Source: Salinibacterium sp. (GTDB taxonomy: Bacteria; Actinomycetota; Actinomycetes; Actinomycetales; Microbacteriaceae). From it: DNA of 64,000 nucleotides. The translations under genes were made by a program, and so were the position numbers. Below the pieces are notes generated by a model. It was not told where the DNA came from. It saw nothing but the letters and a program-made list of their open reading frames with translations, and did no database searches. Of the stretch, positions 40,981-49,345 are shown in pieces (positions within the stretch are counted from its first letter, which is position 1; each line of letters opens with the position of its first letter). The stretch lies in contig JADGNA010000008.1 in the NCBI GenBank assembly GCA_015234465.1, forward strand, positions 682,001-746,000, in the 5' to 3' direction.

Positions 40981-41820
40981 ATGAGCATCAGCGACACCCT
41001 CGCGGCAGCCGAAGCCGACCGCGAACTCAAGAAGCGCCACCGCGCCATGTGGGCGTTCGGCGACTACCCCCGGCTGGTCGAGCAGATCGTGCATCCCTTG
41101 GGTGCGGAAGTCGTGCTGCTCGCCGGAGTCGGAAGCGGCGACGTCGTGCTCGACGTCGCCGCGGGCACCGGCAACGCGGCGGTGCCCGCAGCCCGCCTCG
41201 GGGCGCGAGTGACCGCCTCCGACCTGACGCCAGAGCTGCTCACGGCCGGCAGGGCCGCGGCGCATGACCTCGCTATCGACTGGGTCGAAGCCGACGCGGA
41301 GCAGCTCCCGTTCGACGCGGCAGGCTTTGACGTGGTGCTGTCGTCGATCGGCGTGATGTTCGCCCCGCACCATCGGGCCGCGGCATCCGAACTCCTGCGC
41401 GTGTGCCGCATCGACGGCACCATTGGGCTCAGCAGCTGGACCCCGGAGGGCTTCGTCGGCCGACTCTTCGCCACCATGAAGCCCTTTGCTCCCGCTCCCC
41501 CGCCCGGGGCAGAGCCTCCGCCGGCCTGGGGATCGCCAGCACATCTCGACGAGCTGTTCGGCGCGCGGGTGGAGACGCTGAGGCAGGAGCGGCGGATGCT
41601 GCCGGTCACGCTCTTCCACGAGCCCGAGGAGTTCCGCGACTACTTCAAGCAGCACTACGGCCCGTCGATTGCCGTCTACCGCACGCTGGCAGACGACCCG
41701 GTCGCCACGACTGCGCTCGACGATGCACTCACCGCGCTCGCCCGGGAGCACGCACTGCCGGGAGCGGAGTTCGCACTGGAGTGGGAATACCTCGTGACGG
41801 TGATGCGCCGCGTCGCCTAG
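40981..41820 (+). CDS. SAM-dependent methyltransferase (class I)
   Basis: 279 residues. The SAM loop is VVLDVAAGTGNAAVPAARLGARVTASDLTPELL, and the following EADAEQLPFDAAGFDVVLSSIGVMF holds the acidic loop and post-loop strand of the UbiE/Methyltransf_11 group. A Pro-rich insertion (PAPPPGAEPPPAWG) follows. The ATG at 40981 has GGAG at a 7-nt distance; another ATG at 40975 is too close to it. The substrate is unknown. An HxlR regulator is divergently encoded, and the 160-nt gap between holds their promoters. Confidence 0.85.
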   Translation: MSISDTLAAAEADRELKKRHRAMWAFGDYPRLVEQIVHPLGAEVVLLAGVGSGDVVLDVAAGTGNAAVPAARLGARVTASDLTPELLTAGRAAAHDLAIDWVEADAEQLPFDAAGFDVVLSSIGVMFAPHHRAAASELLRVCRIDGTIGLSSWTPEGFVGRLFATMKPFAPAPPPGAEPPPAWGSPAHLDELFGARVETLRQERRMLPVTLFHEPEEFRDYFKQHYGPSIAVYRTLADDPVATTALDDALTALAREHALPGAEFALEWEYLVTVMRRVA

Positions 41821-41840
41821 GAAGGGGACCGGTGCAGTGC

Positions 41841-41858
41841 CTCCCGTGGCAGTAGGCG
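41841..41858 (+). promoter_or_regulatory. CTCCCG-GCAGTAGGCG site upstream of the two-component operon
   Basis: CTCCCGTGGCAGTAGGCG lies about 80 nt before the small ORF at 41938. The reverse complement of 43963-43980 matches it in 16 of 18 positions, and GTGCCTCCCGTGG around it is repeated at 43989-44001. It is a candidate binding site of the response regulator. Confidence 0.55.
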
Positions 41859-41937
41859 CGTTACTCCCGGGGGCGGATGCCTCGCGCCCTTCGCTCCCCG
41901 TAGCGTCGGCGGCATCCACTCACCGAACGGAGTCACC

Positions 41938-42051
41938 ATGACAACCATCACCAGGCCTGCCGCCCCGGCGCGAGCCGCCCTCGTGGTCGCGGGAGTCGCC
42001 GTGCTGGTCGGACAGCGGATCGCACCCGCCACCGCCGTGGCCCGCGAGTAG
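41938..42051 (+). CDS. Small hydrophobic ORF upstream of the histidine kinase
   Basis: 37 residues: MTTITRPAAPARAALVV, then AGVAVLVGQRIAPATAVARE. A GGAG sits 5 nt before the ATG, and one short hydrophobic stretch (residues 13-24) could sit in the membrane. It ends 9 nt before the kinase ATG, and its TAG forms part of the kinase's TAGCAT -10 box. It could be a leader or a small partner of the kinase. The evidence is the ribosome binding site and position only. Confidence 0.45.
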   Translation: MTTITRPAAPARAALVVAGVAVLVGQRIAPATAVARE

Positions 42052-42054
42052 CAT
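42049..42054 (+). promoter_or_regulatory. Leaderless -10 box of the histidine kinase gene
   Basis: TAGCAT lies 6 nt before the ATG at 42061 and includes the stop codon of the small ORF. Confidence 0.5.
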
Positions 42055-42060
42055 TCGAGC

Positions 42061-43290
42061 ATGACAGCGCCCCCGCTCGGTGCCGGCGGCTCCGACGACG
42101 CGTGGGAGCTGGCTGGGGCGCGGCCGCGATCGTCGCCGCGCGCACGCCTGCGGCTGCCTGTCGCGATCTCGCTGCTCATCCAGGTGCCCGGGGCGCTCTT
42201 CGGATGGCGTGGCCCCGGCCCCCGCGCAGGTAGCCCCTCATTCGCCCTGAGCGCGGACTGGCCGCTCGCCCTCGTGATCACCGTCGTCGCGTGCCTGGCG
42301 CTCCTCGCCGCGCGGCGCTGGCCGGGGCCGGTTGTCGCCTTCGTCACCGCCGCGGCGATCGCCGACCTGCTCCTTCGCCCTGAGATGCCCGGCCCGCCCT
42401 TCGTCGCCCTCGCCTTCGCGATCGTGGGGGCGATCGCCCGCAACGCGCGCGTGTGGGCGTGGGTCTCGGCGGGAGTCATGTGGGTGACGGTGCTGCTCGC
42501 ATCCCTCGCGCTGGTCGACTTCGCGCCGAGCCGGGTTGCCTTCTCGACGCTCGGGGTGTTGGCCGTGCTGGGCATCGGCGAGGCGGTGCGCGCCAGGCGG
42601 GAGCGTGCGGCCGCCTACCGCCGCGCGCTCGCGCAACGCCGCCAGACGGCAGCCGAGGCGGAACGCGTGCGCATCGCCCGCGAACTGCACGACGTGCTCG
42701 CCCACTCCCTCAGCTCGATCAACGTGCAGGCGGGGGTGGGGCTCCACCTCATCGAGCGTGATCCCGCTGCGGGCGCTGCGGCACTCGCCGAGATCAAGGC
42801 GGCGAGCAGGGTCGCGCTCGATGAGGTGCGTTCGGTGCTTGGCGTGCTGCGATCGGATGGCGCCCCGGGATCGCCGTTGGCGCCGGAGCCGGAGCTCTCG
42901 CAGCTGGAGCGGCTCGCGGCATCCGTTACCGGGCAGGGCGTGTTGGTCGAGCTGGAGTTGCACCCCGAATCGATCACGCACGACGCACCCCGGCCGATTC
43001 AGCTCGCGCTCTATCGGATCGTGCAGGAGTCGCTCACCAACGTCGTGCGGCACGCGCAGGCGAATCACGTCACGGTGAGCGTGCGAGCGGATGCCACGCA
43101 CTACATCGCGGAGATCGTGGACGACGGCGCCGCCACGAGTGCCGACGACACTGCGGGCGGCGGGCGGGGCCTGCTCGGCATGCGCGAGCGCGCGACACTG
43201 CTCGGCGGCACCCTCGAGGCCCGCCCGCAGCCGGGCGGCGGATTCCGCGTGTGCGCCCGCATCCCGAGACCTGAGGAGGAGCAGTCATGA
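42061..43290 (+). CDS. Two-component sensor histidine kinase, NarL-type (HisKA_3)
   Basis: 409 residues. Four or five transmembrane helices (about 35-170) are followed by the HisKA_3 phospho-acceptor region ERVRIARELHDVLAHSLSSINVQAGVG, with the target His in RELHD, and a HATPase domain with an N box (IVQESLTNVVRHA) and a C-terminal G box (GGGRGLLGMRERATLLGG). The sensor part has no large outside domain, so it may sense a membrane signal. The stop overlaps the response regulator start by 4 nt. Confidence 0.93.
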   Translation: MTAPPLGAGGSDDAWELAGARPRSSPRARLRLPVAISLLIQVPGALFGWRGPGPRAGSPSFALSADWPLALVITVVACLALLAARRWPGPVVAFVTAAAIADLLLRPEMPGPPFVALAFAIVGAIARNARVWAWVSAGVMWVTVLLASLALVDFAPSRVAFSTLGVLAVLGIGEAVRARRERAAAYRRALAQRRQTAAEAERVRIARELHDVLAHSLSSINVQAGVGLHLIERDPAAGAAALAEIKAASRVALDEVRSVLGVLRSDGAPGSPLAPEPELSQLERLAASVTGQGVLVELELHPESITHDAPRPIQLALYRIVQESLTNVVRHAQANHVTVSVRADATHYIAEIVDDGAATSADDTAGGGRGLLGMRERATLLGGTLEARPQPGGGFRVCARIPRPEEEQS

Positions 43291-43952
43291 TCACGGTCGC
43301 GATCGCGGACGACCAGCAGCTCATCCGGGCCGGGTTCCGCAGCCTGCTGAGCGCCGAGCCGGACATCACGGTCGTCGGCGAGGCCGCCACGGGCACGGAT
43401 GCTGTGGCCCTCGTCACGCGCACCGCCCCCGATGTCATGCTGATGGACATCCGCATGCCCGACGGCGACGGGCTGGCCGCAACCGAGCAGATCGTGGCCG
43501 ATCCCGCCCTCGCGGGCACGCACGTCGTCATCCTCACGACCTTCGAGCTCGACGACTACGTCACGCGGGCGATCCGCGCCGGGGCGAGCGGCTTCCTCGT
43601 CAAGGACACGGAACCCGTCGAACTCATCCGGGCGATCCGCGTCGTCGCGGCCGGCGATGCGCTCCTGAGCCCGAGCATCACCCGCCGCCTGCTCGAACGC
43701 GTGGCGGGCGACCTCCAGGACTCCGTCGACACCGCCGCCCTCGACGTGCTCACCGAGCGGGAACGCGAGGTGCTCGCGCTCGTGGGCCAGGGCCGCACGA
43801 ACGCTGAGATCGCCGAGGAGCTGTTCCTCAGCCCCCTCACCTCCAAGACCCACGTGTCGCGCATCATGACCAAGCTGGGCGCGCGCGACCGCGTGCAGCT
43901 CGTCATCGCCGCCTACGACGCCGGGCTCGTGAAGCCGGCGCACCGGGAGTAG
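43287..43952 (+). CDS. Response regulator, NarL/LuxR type
   Basis: 221 residues. The receiver has the acidic pair Asp8-Asp9, phospho-acceptor Asp54 (VMLMDIRMPDGDG), a Thr in ILTTFELD and a Lys in FLVKDTEP. The LuxR-type helix-turn-helix is LTEREREVLALVGQGRTNAEIAEELFLSPLTSKTHVSRIMTKL. It is the cognate partner of the kinase. Possible targets are its own operon and the SHOCT gene, which share an upstream CTCCCG motif. Confidence 0.95.
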   Translation: MITVAIADDQQLIRAGFRSLLSAEPDITVVGEAATGTDAVALVTRTAPDVMLMDIRMPDGDGLAATEQIVADPALAGTHVVILTTFELDDYVTRAIRAGASGFLVKDTEPVELIRAIRVVAAGDALLSPSITRRLLERVAGDLQDSVDTAALDVLTEREREVLALVGQGRTNAEIAEELFLSPLTSKTHVSRIMTKLGARDRVQLVIAAYDAGLVKPAHRE

Positions 43953-44001
43953 GCGGGCGGCTCGCCTACTGCGTCGGGAGTGCGACAGGTGCCTCCCGTG
44001 G
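43948..44001. promoter_or_regulatory. Second CTCCCG motif cluster, upstream of the SHOCT gene
   Basis: AGTAGGCG (43948-43955) and CGCCTACT (43963-43970) form a dyad across the stop codon of the response regulator. The segment 43963-43980 reads CTCCCGACGCAGTAGGCG on the minus strand, and GTGCCTCCCGTGG lies at 43989-44001. These match the site at 41841. Confidence 0.55.
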
Positions 44002-44080
44002 GCCGATTCGCCGCGGCATCCGCCGGACGAGTCTTGTCACACGGGCTCGAGAGGCGAACCCACGACGAAAGGACCAGGCG

Positions 44081-44374
44081 ATGACCGACGCGCTCACGAC
44101 CCTTGCAATGCACGGCGGACCCTTCACCGATGGAGGCGGGCCGGGGTGGCTGTTCTTCTTCATCCCCCTCTTCTGGATCGGGCTCTTCGTGCTGCTGTTC
44201 ACGCTGGCGGGCAGGCGCTGGAGGAAGAATGGCGGCCCGTGGCGGATGCAGGGCTCACCCGAGCACACGCTCGGCGACCGCTACGCGCGCGGCGAGATCG
44301 ACGAGACCGAATACCGCAGCCGCCTCGAGGTGCTGCGTGCCGGAGGAAGGGCTGACGCTGCGCCCGGAGCATGA
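44081..44374 (+). CDS. SHOCT domain membrane protein
   Basis: 97 residues. One transmembrane helix (about 23-43) is followed by a basic segment RRWRKNGGPWR and the SHOCT motif LGDRYARGEIDETEYRSRLEVL near the C-terminus. SHOCT proteins often oligomerise, and their function is poorly known. AAAGGA lies before the ATG. It sits directly behind the two-component system and has the shared CTCCCG motif upstream, so it is the best candidate for a regulated output. A terminator follows 2 nt after the stop. Confidence 0.85.
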   Translation: MTDALTTLAMHGGPFTDGGGPGWLFFFIPLFWIGLFVLLFTLAGRRWRKNGGPWRMQGSPEHTLGDRYARGEIDETEYRSRLEVLRAGGRADAAPGA

Positions 44375-44376
44375 AG

Positions 44377-44407
44377 AAGGGCCCCAGCGAAACTCGCTGG
44401 GGCCCTT
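44377..44407. terminator. Terminator between the SHOCT gene and tRNA-Arg
   Basis: AAGGGCCCCAGCGA (44377-44390) pairs with TCGCTGGGGCCCTT (44394-44407) around a 3-nt loop. T-rich bases follow on the plus strand and A-rich bases on the other, so it can serve both convergent units. Confidence 0.8.
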
Positions 44408-44414
44408 TGTACTG

Positions 44415-44487
44415 TGCGCCCGAAGGGACTCGAACCCCTAACCTTCTGATCCGTAGTCAGATGCTCTATCCATTGAGCTACGGGCGC
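44415..44487 (-). tRNA. tRNA-Arg (anticodon ACG)
   Basis: On the minus strand: acceptor GCGCCCG/CGGGCGC, D-arm AGCTCAATGGATAGAGC, anticodon arm with CTACGGA (anticodon ACG), T-arm AGGGGTTCGAGTCCCT, discriminator A. CCA is not encoded. The first anticodon base is the target of TadA, encoded at 37293. Confidence 0.96.
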
Positions 44488-44552
44488 ATGTCGGGTCAAA
44501 ACCCAACTGAATGACTATATCAGGCCCTGCGGGCAGGTTCGAACCAGCCGGT

Positions 44553-44834
44553 CTACGAGCGCACGAGCCGGGCGATCGCCGCCGACGCCTCCGCGATCTT
44601 CTGGTCTGCGACCTCGCCGCCCTCGCGGGTCGCTTCGGCGACGCAGTGCTTGAGGTGATCGTCGAGCAGCGCCAAGGCGACCGTCTCGAGCGCCTTGGTC
44701 GCGGCCGAGACCTGCGTCAACACGTCGATGCAGTAGGCATCCTCGTCGATCATGCGGTGGATGCCGCGAACCTGGCCCTCCGCGCGACGGAGCCGCTTGA
44801 GCAACTGCTCCTTGTGTTCTTCATATCCATGCAC
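44553..44834 (-). CDS. csoR: CsoR family copper-sensing repressor
   Basis: 93 residues, all helical. KRLRRAEGQVRGIHRMIDEDAYCIDVLTQV gives the first Cys, and HLKHC gives the His-x3-Cys pair, the three Cu(I) ligands of CsoR. The GTG at 44834 begins VHGYEEHKEQL; a longer frame would read through the operator. It is divergent from copZ-copA with a classic CsoR palindrome between, so copper should release repression of both sides. Confidence 0.93.
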   Translation of the reverse strand: MHGYEEHKEQLLKRLRRAEGQVRGIHRMIDEDAYCIDVLTQVSAATKALETVALALLDDHLKHCVAEATREGGEVADQKIAEASAAIARLVRS

Positions 44835-44844
44835 ATTGTCATTT

Positions 44845-44861
44845 ATACCCCCTGGGGGTAT
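44845..44861. promoter_or_regulatory. CsoR operator
   Basis: ATACCCCCTGGGGGTAT is a perfect dyad with a T centre, the known form of CsoR sites. It starts 11 nt from the csoR GTG and ends 11 nt before the copZ ATG, and its last bases TAT begin the TATGGT -10-like box for copZ. Confidence 0.9.
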
Positions 44862-44871
44862 GGTTGTCCAC

Positions 44872-45090
44872 ATGAAGACCGAATACAGCGTGAGTGGAAT
44901 GACCTGCGAGCACTGCGTCGCATCCGTCAAGCAGGAAGTCTCGAAGATCGACGGCGTCGACGCGGTTGACGTCGATCTCTCCTCGGGACTCGTGACCGTC
45001 GAGAGCGCATCCGCCCTCGACGCCGAGGCCGTCGCGGCGGCAATCGACGAGGCCGGCTACGAGCTGAGCGACTCGCCAGCAGCGCCATGA
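44872..45090 (+). CDS. copZ: Copper chaperone, heavy-metal-associated domain
   Basis: 72 residues forming one HMA domain. [25 protein letters not shown] holds the CxxC Cu(I) site. It carries copper to the N-terminal domain of the ATPase encoded next. The ATG at 44872 lies 7 nt after TATGGT, which overlaps the CsoR operator, so the mRNA is probably leaderless and the repressor would block it directly. The stop overlaps the copA ATG by 4 nt. Confidence 0.93.
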   Translation: MKTEYSVSGMTCEHCVASVKQEVSKIDGVDAVDVDLSSGLVTVESASALDAEAVAAAIDEAGYELSDSPAAP

Positions 45091-47372
45091 CCCCGCAGCC
45101 CGCGACATCCGGGCTCATCGACCTGGACCTCGCAGTACAGGGGATGACGTGCGCCTCGTGCGCCGCCCGCGTCGAGAAGCGACTCAATAAGCTCGACGGC
45201 GTTGAGGCATCCGTCAACTACGCGACGGAGAAGGCGAGCGTGCGGTTCCCCGAGACGCTCGACCCCGCGCTGCTCGTCGCCGAGGTCGAGAAGGCTGGCT
45301 ACACAGCGCAACTGCCGCCACCCCCGCGCGAGCAGCACGACCCGCACGCCGAGCACATGGCCGACCTCGGCGAGCGCGAGCTGTCATCGCTCAAGCACCG
45401 GCTCATCGTGAGCGCGATCCTCGCCGTGCCCGTCGTCGTGCTCGCGATGGTGCCCGCATGGCAGTTCACCTACTGGCAGTGGCTCTCCCTGACCCTCGCG
45501 GCGCCCGTGGTCGTGTGGGGCGGGGCGCCATTCCACCGGGCGACCTGGGTCAACCTGCGCCACGGCGCCGCGACCATGGACACCCTCATCACGGTCGGCA
45601 CCTTCTCGGCCCTCGCGTGGTCGCTCTACGCCCTCTTCTTCGGGCACGCGGGAATGCCGGGCATGACGCACGGCTTCGAGTTCACCCTCGAGCCCACCTC
45701 CGGCGCCGGCAACATCTACCTCGAGGTCGCCGCCGCCGTCACCGTCTTCGTGCTCGCGGGGCGCTACTTCGAGCACCGCGCCAAGCGCCGGGCCGGCGAT
45801 GCGCTCCGCTCGCTCCTCAACCTCGGAGCCAAGGATGTCGCCGTCCTGCGAAACGGCCAAGAGCACTGGATGCCCGTGGCCCAGCTCACCGTCGGCGACG
45901 AGTTCGTCGTGCGGCCGGGTGAGAAGGTCGCCACCGACGGTGTGGTCACCTCCGGGGCATCCGCCGTCGACCGCAGCATGCTGACGGGCGAATCGGTACC
46001 CGTCGAGGTCGGCATCGGCGACTCGGTCGTCGGCGCGACCACCAACGTGAGCGGACGCCTCGTCGTGCGCGCAACCCGCGTCGGCAGTGACACGCAGCTC
46101 GCCCAGATGGCGCGCCTCGTGGAGCAGGCGCAGTCGGGCAAGGCCGAGGTGCAGCGCCTCGCCGACCGCATCTCGGGCATCTTCGTGCCCATCGTCTTCG
46201 TCATCGCGGCCGTCACGCTCGCCGTGTGGCTGCTGTCGGGTGCGAGCCCCGAGTTCGCCTTCACGGCGGCCGTCGCCGTGCTCATCATCGCCTGCCCGTG
46301 CGCGCTCGGACTCGCAACCCCCACCGCCCTCCTCGTCGGCACAGGGCGTGGCGCCCAGCTGGGCATCATCATCCGCGGCCCTGAAATGCTCGAATCCACC
46401 CGCCGCATCGACACGGTCGTGCTCGACAAGACCGGCACCGTCACTGAGGGGCGGATGTCGCTGGTCGAGGTGATCACAGGCGGTTCAACCACCCGTGAAG
46501 AGGTGTTGAAGCTTGCCGGCGCGCTCGAGGCCGCATCGGAGCATCCGATCGCCAGGGCCATCGCGGACGCCGCGTCTGCCCAGGGCGAGCTGCCCGCCCC
46601 CGAGTCGTTCGAGAACGTTGAGGGCCTCGGCGTGCAGGGTGTCGTGGACGGCCACGCCGTCGTCGTCGGCAGGCCGAGCCTGCTGGCCGATTGGGGACTC
46701 GCGCTCGATGAGACCCTCGCGGAGGCGCAGCGCGAGGCCGCGGCATCCGGTCGCACCTCAATCGCCGTCGGCTGGGACGGTGCCGCCAGGGCAGTCCTCG
46801 TCGTCGCCGACACGATCAAGCCGACCAGTGCAGGGGCGATCGCCTCGCTCAAGGCGCTCGGGCTGTCGCCCGTGCTGCTGACGGGCGACAACGAGGCGGT
46901 CGCGCGCGAGGTCGGCGCCGAGGTGGGCATCGAGCAGGTGTTCGCCGATGTGCTGCCCGGCGACAAAGTGGATGTCATCACCCGACTTCAGAGTGAGGGC
47001 CACGTCGTCGCGATGGTCGGCGACGGCATCAACGACGCCCCCGCGCTGGCGCAGGCCGACCTGGGCCTCTCGATGGGCACCGGCACCGACATCGCGATCG
47101 AGGCGAGCGACCTCACCCTCGTGCAAGGCGATCTGCGCTCGGTGGCGGATGCGATCACGCTGTCACGCAGGACGCTCGGCACGATCAAGGGCAACCTGTT
47201 CTGGGCGTTCGCGTACAACGTGGCCGCGATCCCCCTCGCGGCGCTCGGGCTGCTCAACCCCATGATCGCGGGGGCGGCGATGGCGTTCTCGAGCGTGTTC
47301 GTGGTGAGCAACAGCCTGCGGCTGCGGGGTTTCACGCCGGGGGCGCGGAAGACGACGTCCGGCCGCGGATGA
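45087..47372 (+). CDS. copA: Copper-exporting P1B-type ATPase
   Basis: 761 residues. An N-terminal HMA domain ([15 protein letters not shown]) precedes eight predicted membrane helices. The CPC motif is [21 protein letters not shown], the phosphorylation site DKTGTVTEG, and TGDNEAVA and [16 protein letters not shown] follow in the hinge. This is the Cu(I) exporter of the CsoR module. A long imperfect hairpin (47377-47422) follows the stop. Confidence 0.95.
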   Translation: MTPQPATSGLIDLDLAVQGMTCASCAARVEKRLNKLDGVEASVNYATEKASVRFPETLDPALLVAEVEKAGYTAQLPPPPREQHDPHAEHMADLGERELSSLKHRLIVSAILAVPVVVLAMVPAWQFTYWQWLSLTLAAPVVVWGGAPFHRATWVNLRHGAATMDTLITVGTFSALAWSLYALFFGHAGMPGMTHGFEFTLEPTSGAGNIYLEVAAAVTVFVLAGRYFEHRAKRRAGDALRSLLNLGAKDVAVLRNGQEHWMPVAQLTVGDEFVVRPGEKVATDGVVTSGASAVDRSMLTGESVPVEVGIGDSVVGATTNVSGRLVVRATRVGSDTQLAQMARLVEQAQSGKAEVQRLADRISGIFVPIVFVIAAVTLAVWLLSGASPEFAFTAAVAVLIIACPCALGLATPTALLVGTGRGAQLGIIIRGPEMLESTRRIDTVVLDKTGTVTEGRMSLVEVITGGSTTREEVLKLAGALEAASEHPIARAIADAASAQGELPAPESFENVEGLGVQGVVDGHAVVVGRPSLLADWGLALDETLAEAQREAAASGRTSIAVGWDGAARAVLVVADTIKPTSAGAIASLKALGLSPVLLTGDNEAVAREVGAEVGIEQVFADVLPGDKVDVITRLQSEGHVVAMVGDGINDAPALAQADLGLSMGTGTDIAIEASDLTLVQGDLRSVADAITLSRRTLGTIKGNLFWAFAYNVAAIPLAALGLLNPMIAGAAMAFSSVFVVSNSLRLRGFTPGARKTTSGRG

Positions 47373-47376
47373 CTGG

Positions 47377-47422
47377 GTTTCGGTCAGATGAGCGTGCCGC
47401 GGCGCAATCATCTGTCCGAAAC
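47377..47422. terminator. Hairpin between copA and the sugar permease gene
   Basis: GTTTCGGTCAGATGA (47377-47391) pairs with TCATCTGTCCGAAAC (47408-47422) with one mismatch. It sits between convergent genes and probably stops both. Confidence 0.6.
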
Positions 47423-47468
47423 TCACTCATGCGAGAGGCGTGAGCCGCGACATCAGCTCGCCTACGAT

Positions 47469-48389
47469 TCAGCCCTTCACGGCGCCCTGCGTGACACCCT
47501 CCATGACCCAGCGCTGCGTGAAGAGATAGACGATGATCGCCGGAGCCATCGCCATGAGGTACGACGCGAACGAGACGTTGTAGTTGTTGCTGAACTGCGT
47601 CTGGAACATGTCCTGCACGACGGGCAGGGTCTGCATCGCCGGGTCGGAGATGATGAGCGACGGCATCATGAAGTCGTTCCAGGAGGCGAGGAACGCGAAG
47701 ATGCCGACGGTCGCACTCATGGGTGCGAGCAGCGGGAAGATCAGCTGCCAGAACGTCTGCCAGGTCGTGGCCCCGTCGATGCGCGCGCTCTCCTCCAGCT
47801 CGTCGGGGATTGACCGCAGGAAGGCCGTGAACAACAGGATGCTGAACGACAGCTGGAACATGATGTGCAGCAGCGCGACCCCGGCAGGATTATCGAGCCC
47901 CGCGAGGCCCGTGAGCTGGATCTGCGGCAGCGCCACCACCGGGAACGGCAGGAACATCGCCGCCAGCAGGTAGAAGAACGACCAGCGGAACAGGCGCCTG
48001 TCCCAGTTGCGGGTGATCGCGAAGGACGCTGCCGCCGCAAGGATCACGGTGCCAGCGACCGTCACGACCGTGATGAGCGTGGACACCGTGAACGCGACAG
48101 GGAAGTCGGTCAGCTGCCACGCCTGCACGAAACCGTCGACGCTGAAGGGCGCAGGCAGCGCGAAGGCGTTGCCGTCGACCGCCTGTCCCGTCGTCTTGAA
48201 CGACATGGCGATCGTCACATACAGCGGCACCAGCACCGTGAGGGCGCAGAGGAACAGGATGATCGTGCCCGGCCAGTTCACGCGCTCCGCGCCGACACGT
48301 CGCCGGCGTTTCGAGGGCACGCCGCCGGGTCGCTCCGGGTCGATCGCGTTGGCCTCCCGCGCCGCCGCAGCGGGTTGTGTCTGAGTCAT
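47469..48389 (-). CDS. Carbohydrate ABC transporter permease, MalG type
   Basis: 306 residues with six transmembrane helices after a disordered basic N-terminus (KRRRRVGAERVNWP). The EAA motif is LEESARIDGATTWQTFWQLIFPLL near residue 205. It pairs with the MalF-type permease upstream, whose stop it overlaps by 1 nt, and with the binding protein. No ATPase gene is present; in actinobacteria such importers commonly share a central MsiK-like ATPase. Confidence 0.92.
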   Translation of the reverse strand: MTQTQPAAAAREANAIDPERPGGVPSKRRRRVGAERVNWPGTIILFLCALTVLVPLYVTIAMSFKTTGQAVDGNAFALPAPFSVDGFVQAWQLTDFPVAFTVSTLITVVTVAGTVILAAAASFAITRNWDRRLFRWSFFYLLAAMFLPFPVVALPQIQLTGLAGLDNPAGVALLHIMFQLSFSILLFTAFLRSIPDELEESARIDGATTWQTFWQLIFPLLAPMSATVGIFAFLASWNDFMMPSLIISDPAMQTLPVVQDMFQTQFSNNYNVSFASYLMAMAPAIIVYLFTQRWVMEGVTQGAVKG

Positions 48390-49333
48390 CAGAGCACACT
48401 CCTTCCCCGCGTGACCCGCAGTTGGGCGAGTGCGATCACGACCGCGATGACGAAGAAGATGGCGGCATTCGCCATCTGGTACGCGTAGTCGCCGCTCGTG
48501 AATCCGGTGACGATCGTCATCGCGATCGAGCGGGTCGCCGTGCCTGGCCCGCCGTCGGTGAGGCCCACGATGATGTCGTAGGCGTTGAGGTAGTTCTTGA
48601 AGCCGAGGATCACGTTGATGACGACGTAGCCGGCGACGAGGGGCAGGGTGATCCTAAAGAACTGCTGGCGCTTGCCCGCTCCATCGATGTCCGCCGCCTC
48701 GTAGACATCCCCCGGGATGGAGAGCAGGCCGGCGATGTAGATGAGCAGGGTCCCCGGGATTGCCTGCCACGCTGTCACGATGACGATCGCGAGCCACGCC
48801 AGGTCTGGGTTGGCGAGGATGCTCTCCGACAGCCACCCGACCCCCGTCGCGGCGCCGAGCTCCGGCACCGAGTTGGAGAAGAGGAAGTTGAAGACGTAGG
48901 CGATGACGATGCCGGAGATGACCATGGGGATCACGAAGACCGTGCGCAGCGCGGTCTTGAAGCGGATGCGCGACACCAGCAGCACGGCGAGGAACAACGC
49001 GATCACGTTGACGAGGATGACCGTGACGGCCGCGAAGCCGAAGGTGAAGCCGTAGCTGGCCCAGATCGCCGGGTCGGAGAACACCGCCACGTAATTGGTG
49101 AAGCCGATGAACTCCCAGTCGCCGAAGCCGATCGAGTTGGTGAGGCTGAAGAAGATGCCGATGACGGCGGGCATCGTGATGCAGAGGGTGAAGAGGATGA
49201 GCGCGGGCAGGAGGAACGCATAGTAGATGGGGTCGACCGCTCGGCGATGGCCCGCCTTGCGCGATCTGAGGGTGCGGATGTCGCCGGTCGAGGCATCCGG
49301 AGTCGTGATCGCGGTCGTGCTGTCGCTCGTCAT
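48389..49333 (-). CDS. Carbohydrate ABC transporter permease, MalF type
   Basis: 314 residues with six transmembrane helices. The EAA motif is YEAADIDGAGKRQQFFRITLPLV near residue 220. The N-terminal 35 residues are Thr/Asp-rich and cytoplasmic. It is encoded 12 nt behind the binding protein and overlaps the MalG-type gene, so the three make one importer operon. The sugar is unknown. Confidence 0.92.
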   Translation of the reverse strand: MTSDSTTAITTPDASTGDIRTLRSRKAGHRRAVDPIYYAFLLPALILFTLCITMPAVIGIFFSLTNSIGFGDWEFIGFTNYVAVFSDPAIWASYGFTFGFAAVTVILVNVIALFLAVLLVSRIRFKTALRTVFVIPMVISGIVIAYVFNFLFSNSVPELGAATGVGWLSESILANPDLAWLAIVIVTAWQAIPGTLLIYIAGLLSIPGDVYEAADIDGAGKRQQFFRITLPLVAGYVVINVILGFKNYLNAYDIIVGLTDGGPGTATRSIAMTIVTGFTSGDYAYQMANAAIFFVIAVVIALAQLRVTRGRSVL

Positions 49334-49345
49334 CGTGCCACTCCC

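Noticed and set aside
44553-44930. Longer CsoR frame starting at 44930
   Set aside because: It would be translated through the CsoR operator and the divergent copZ start; the extra residues match no CsoR.
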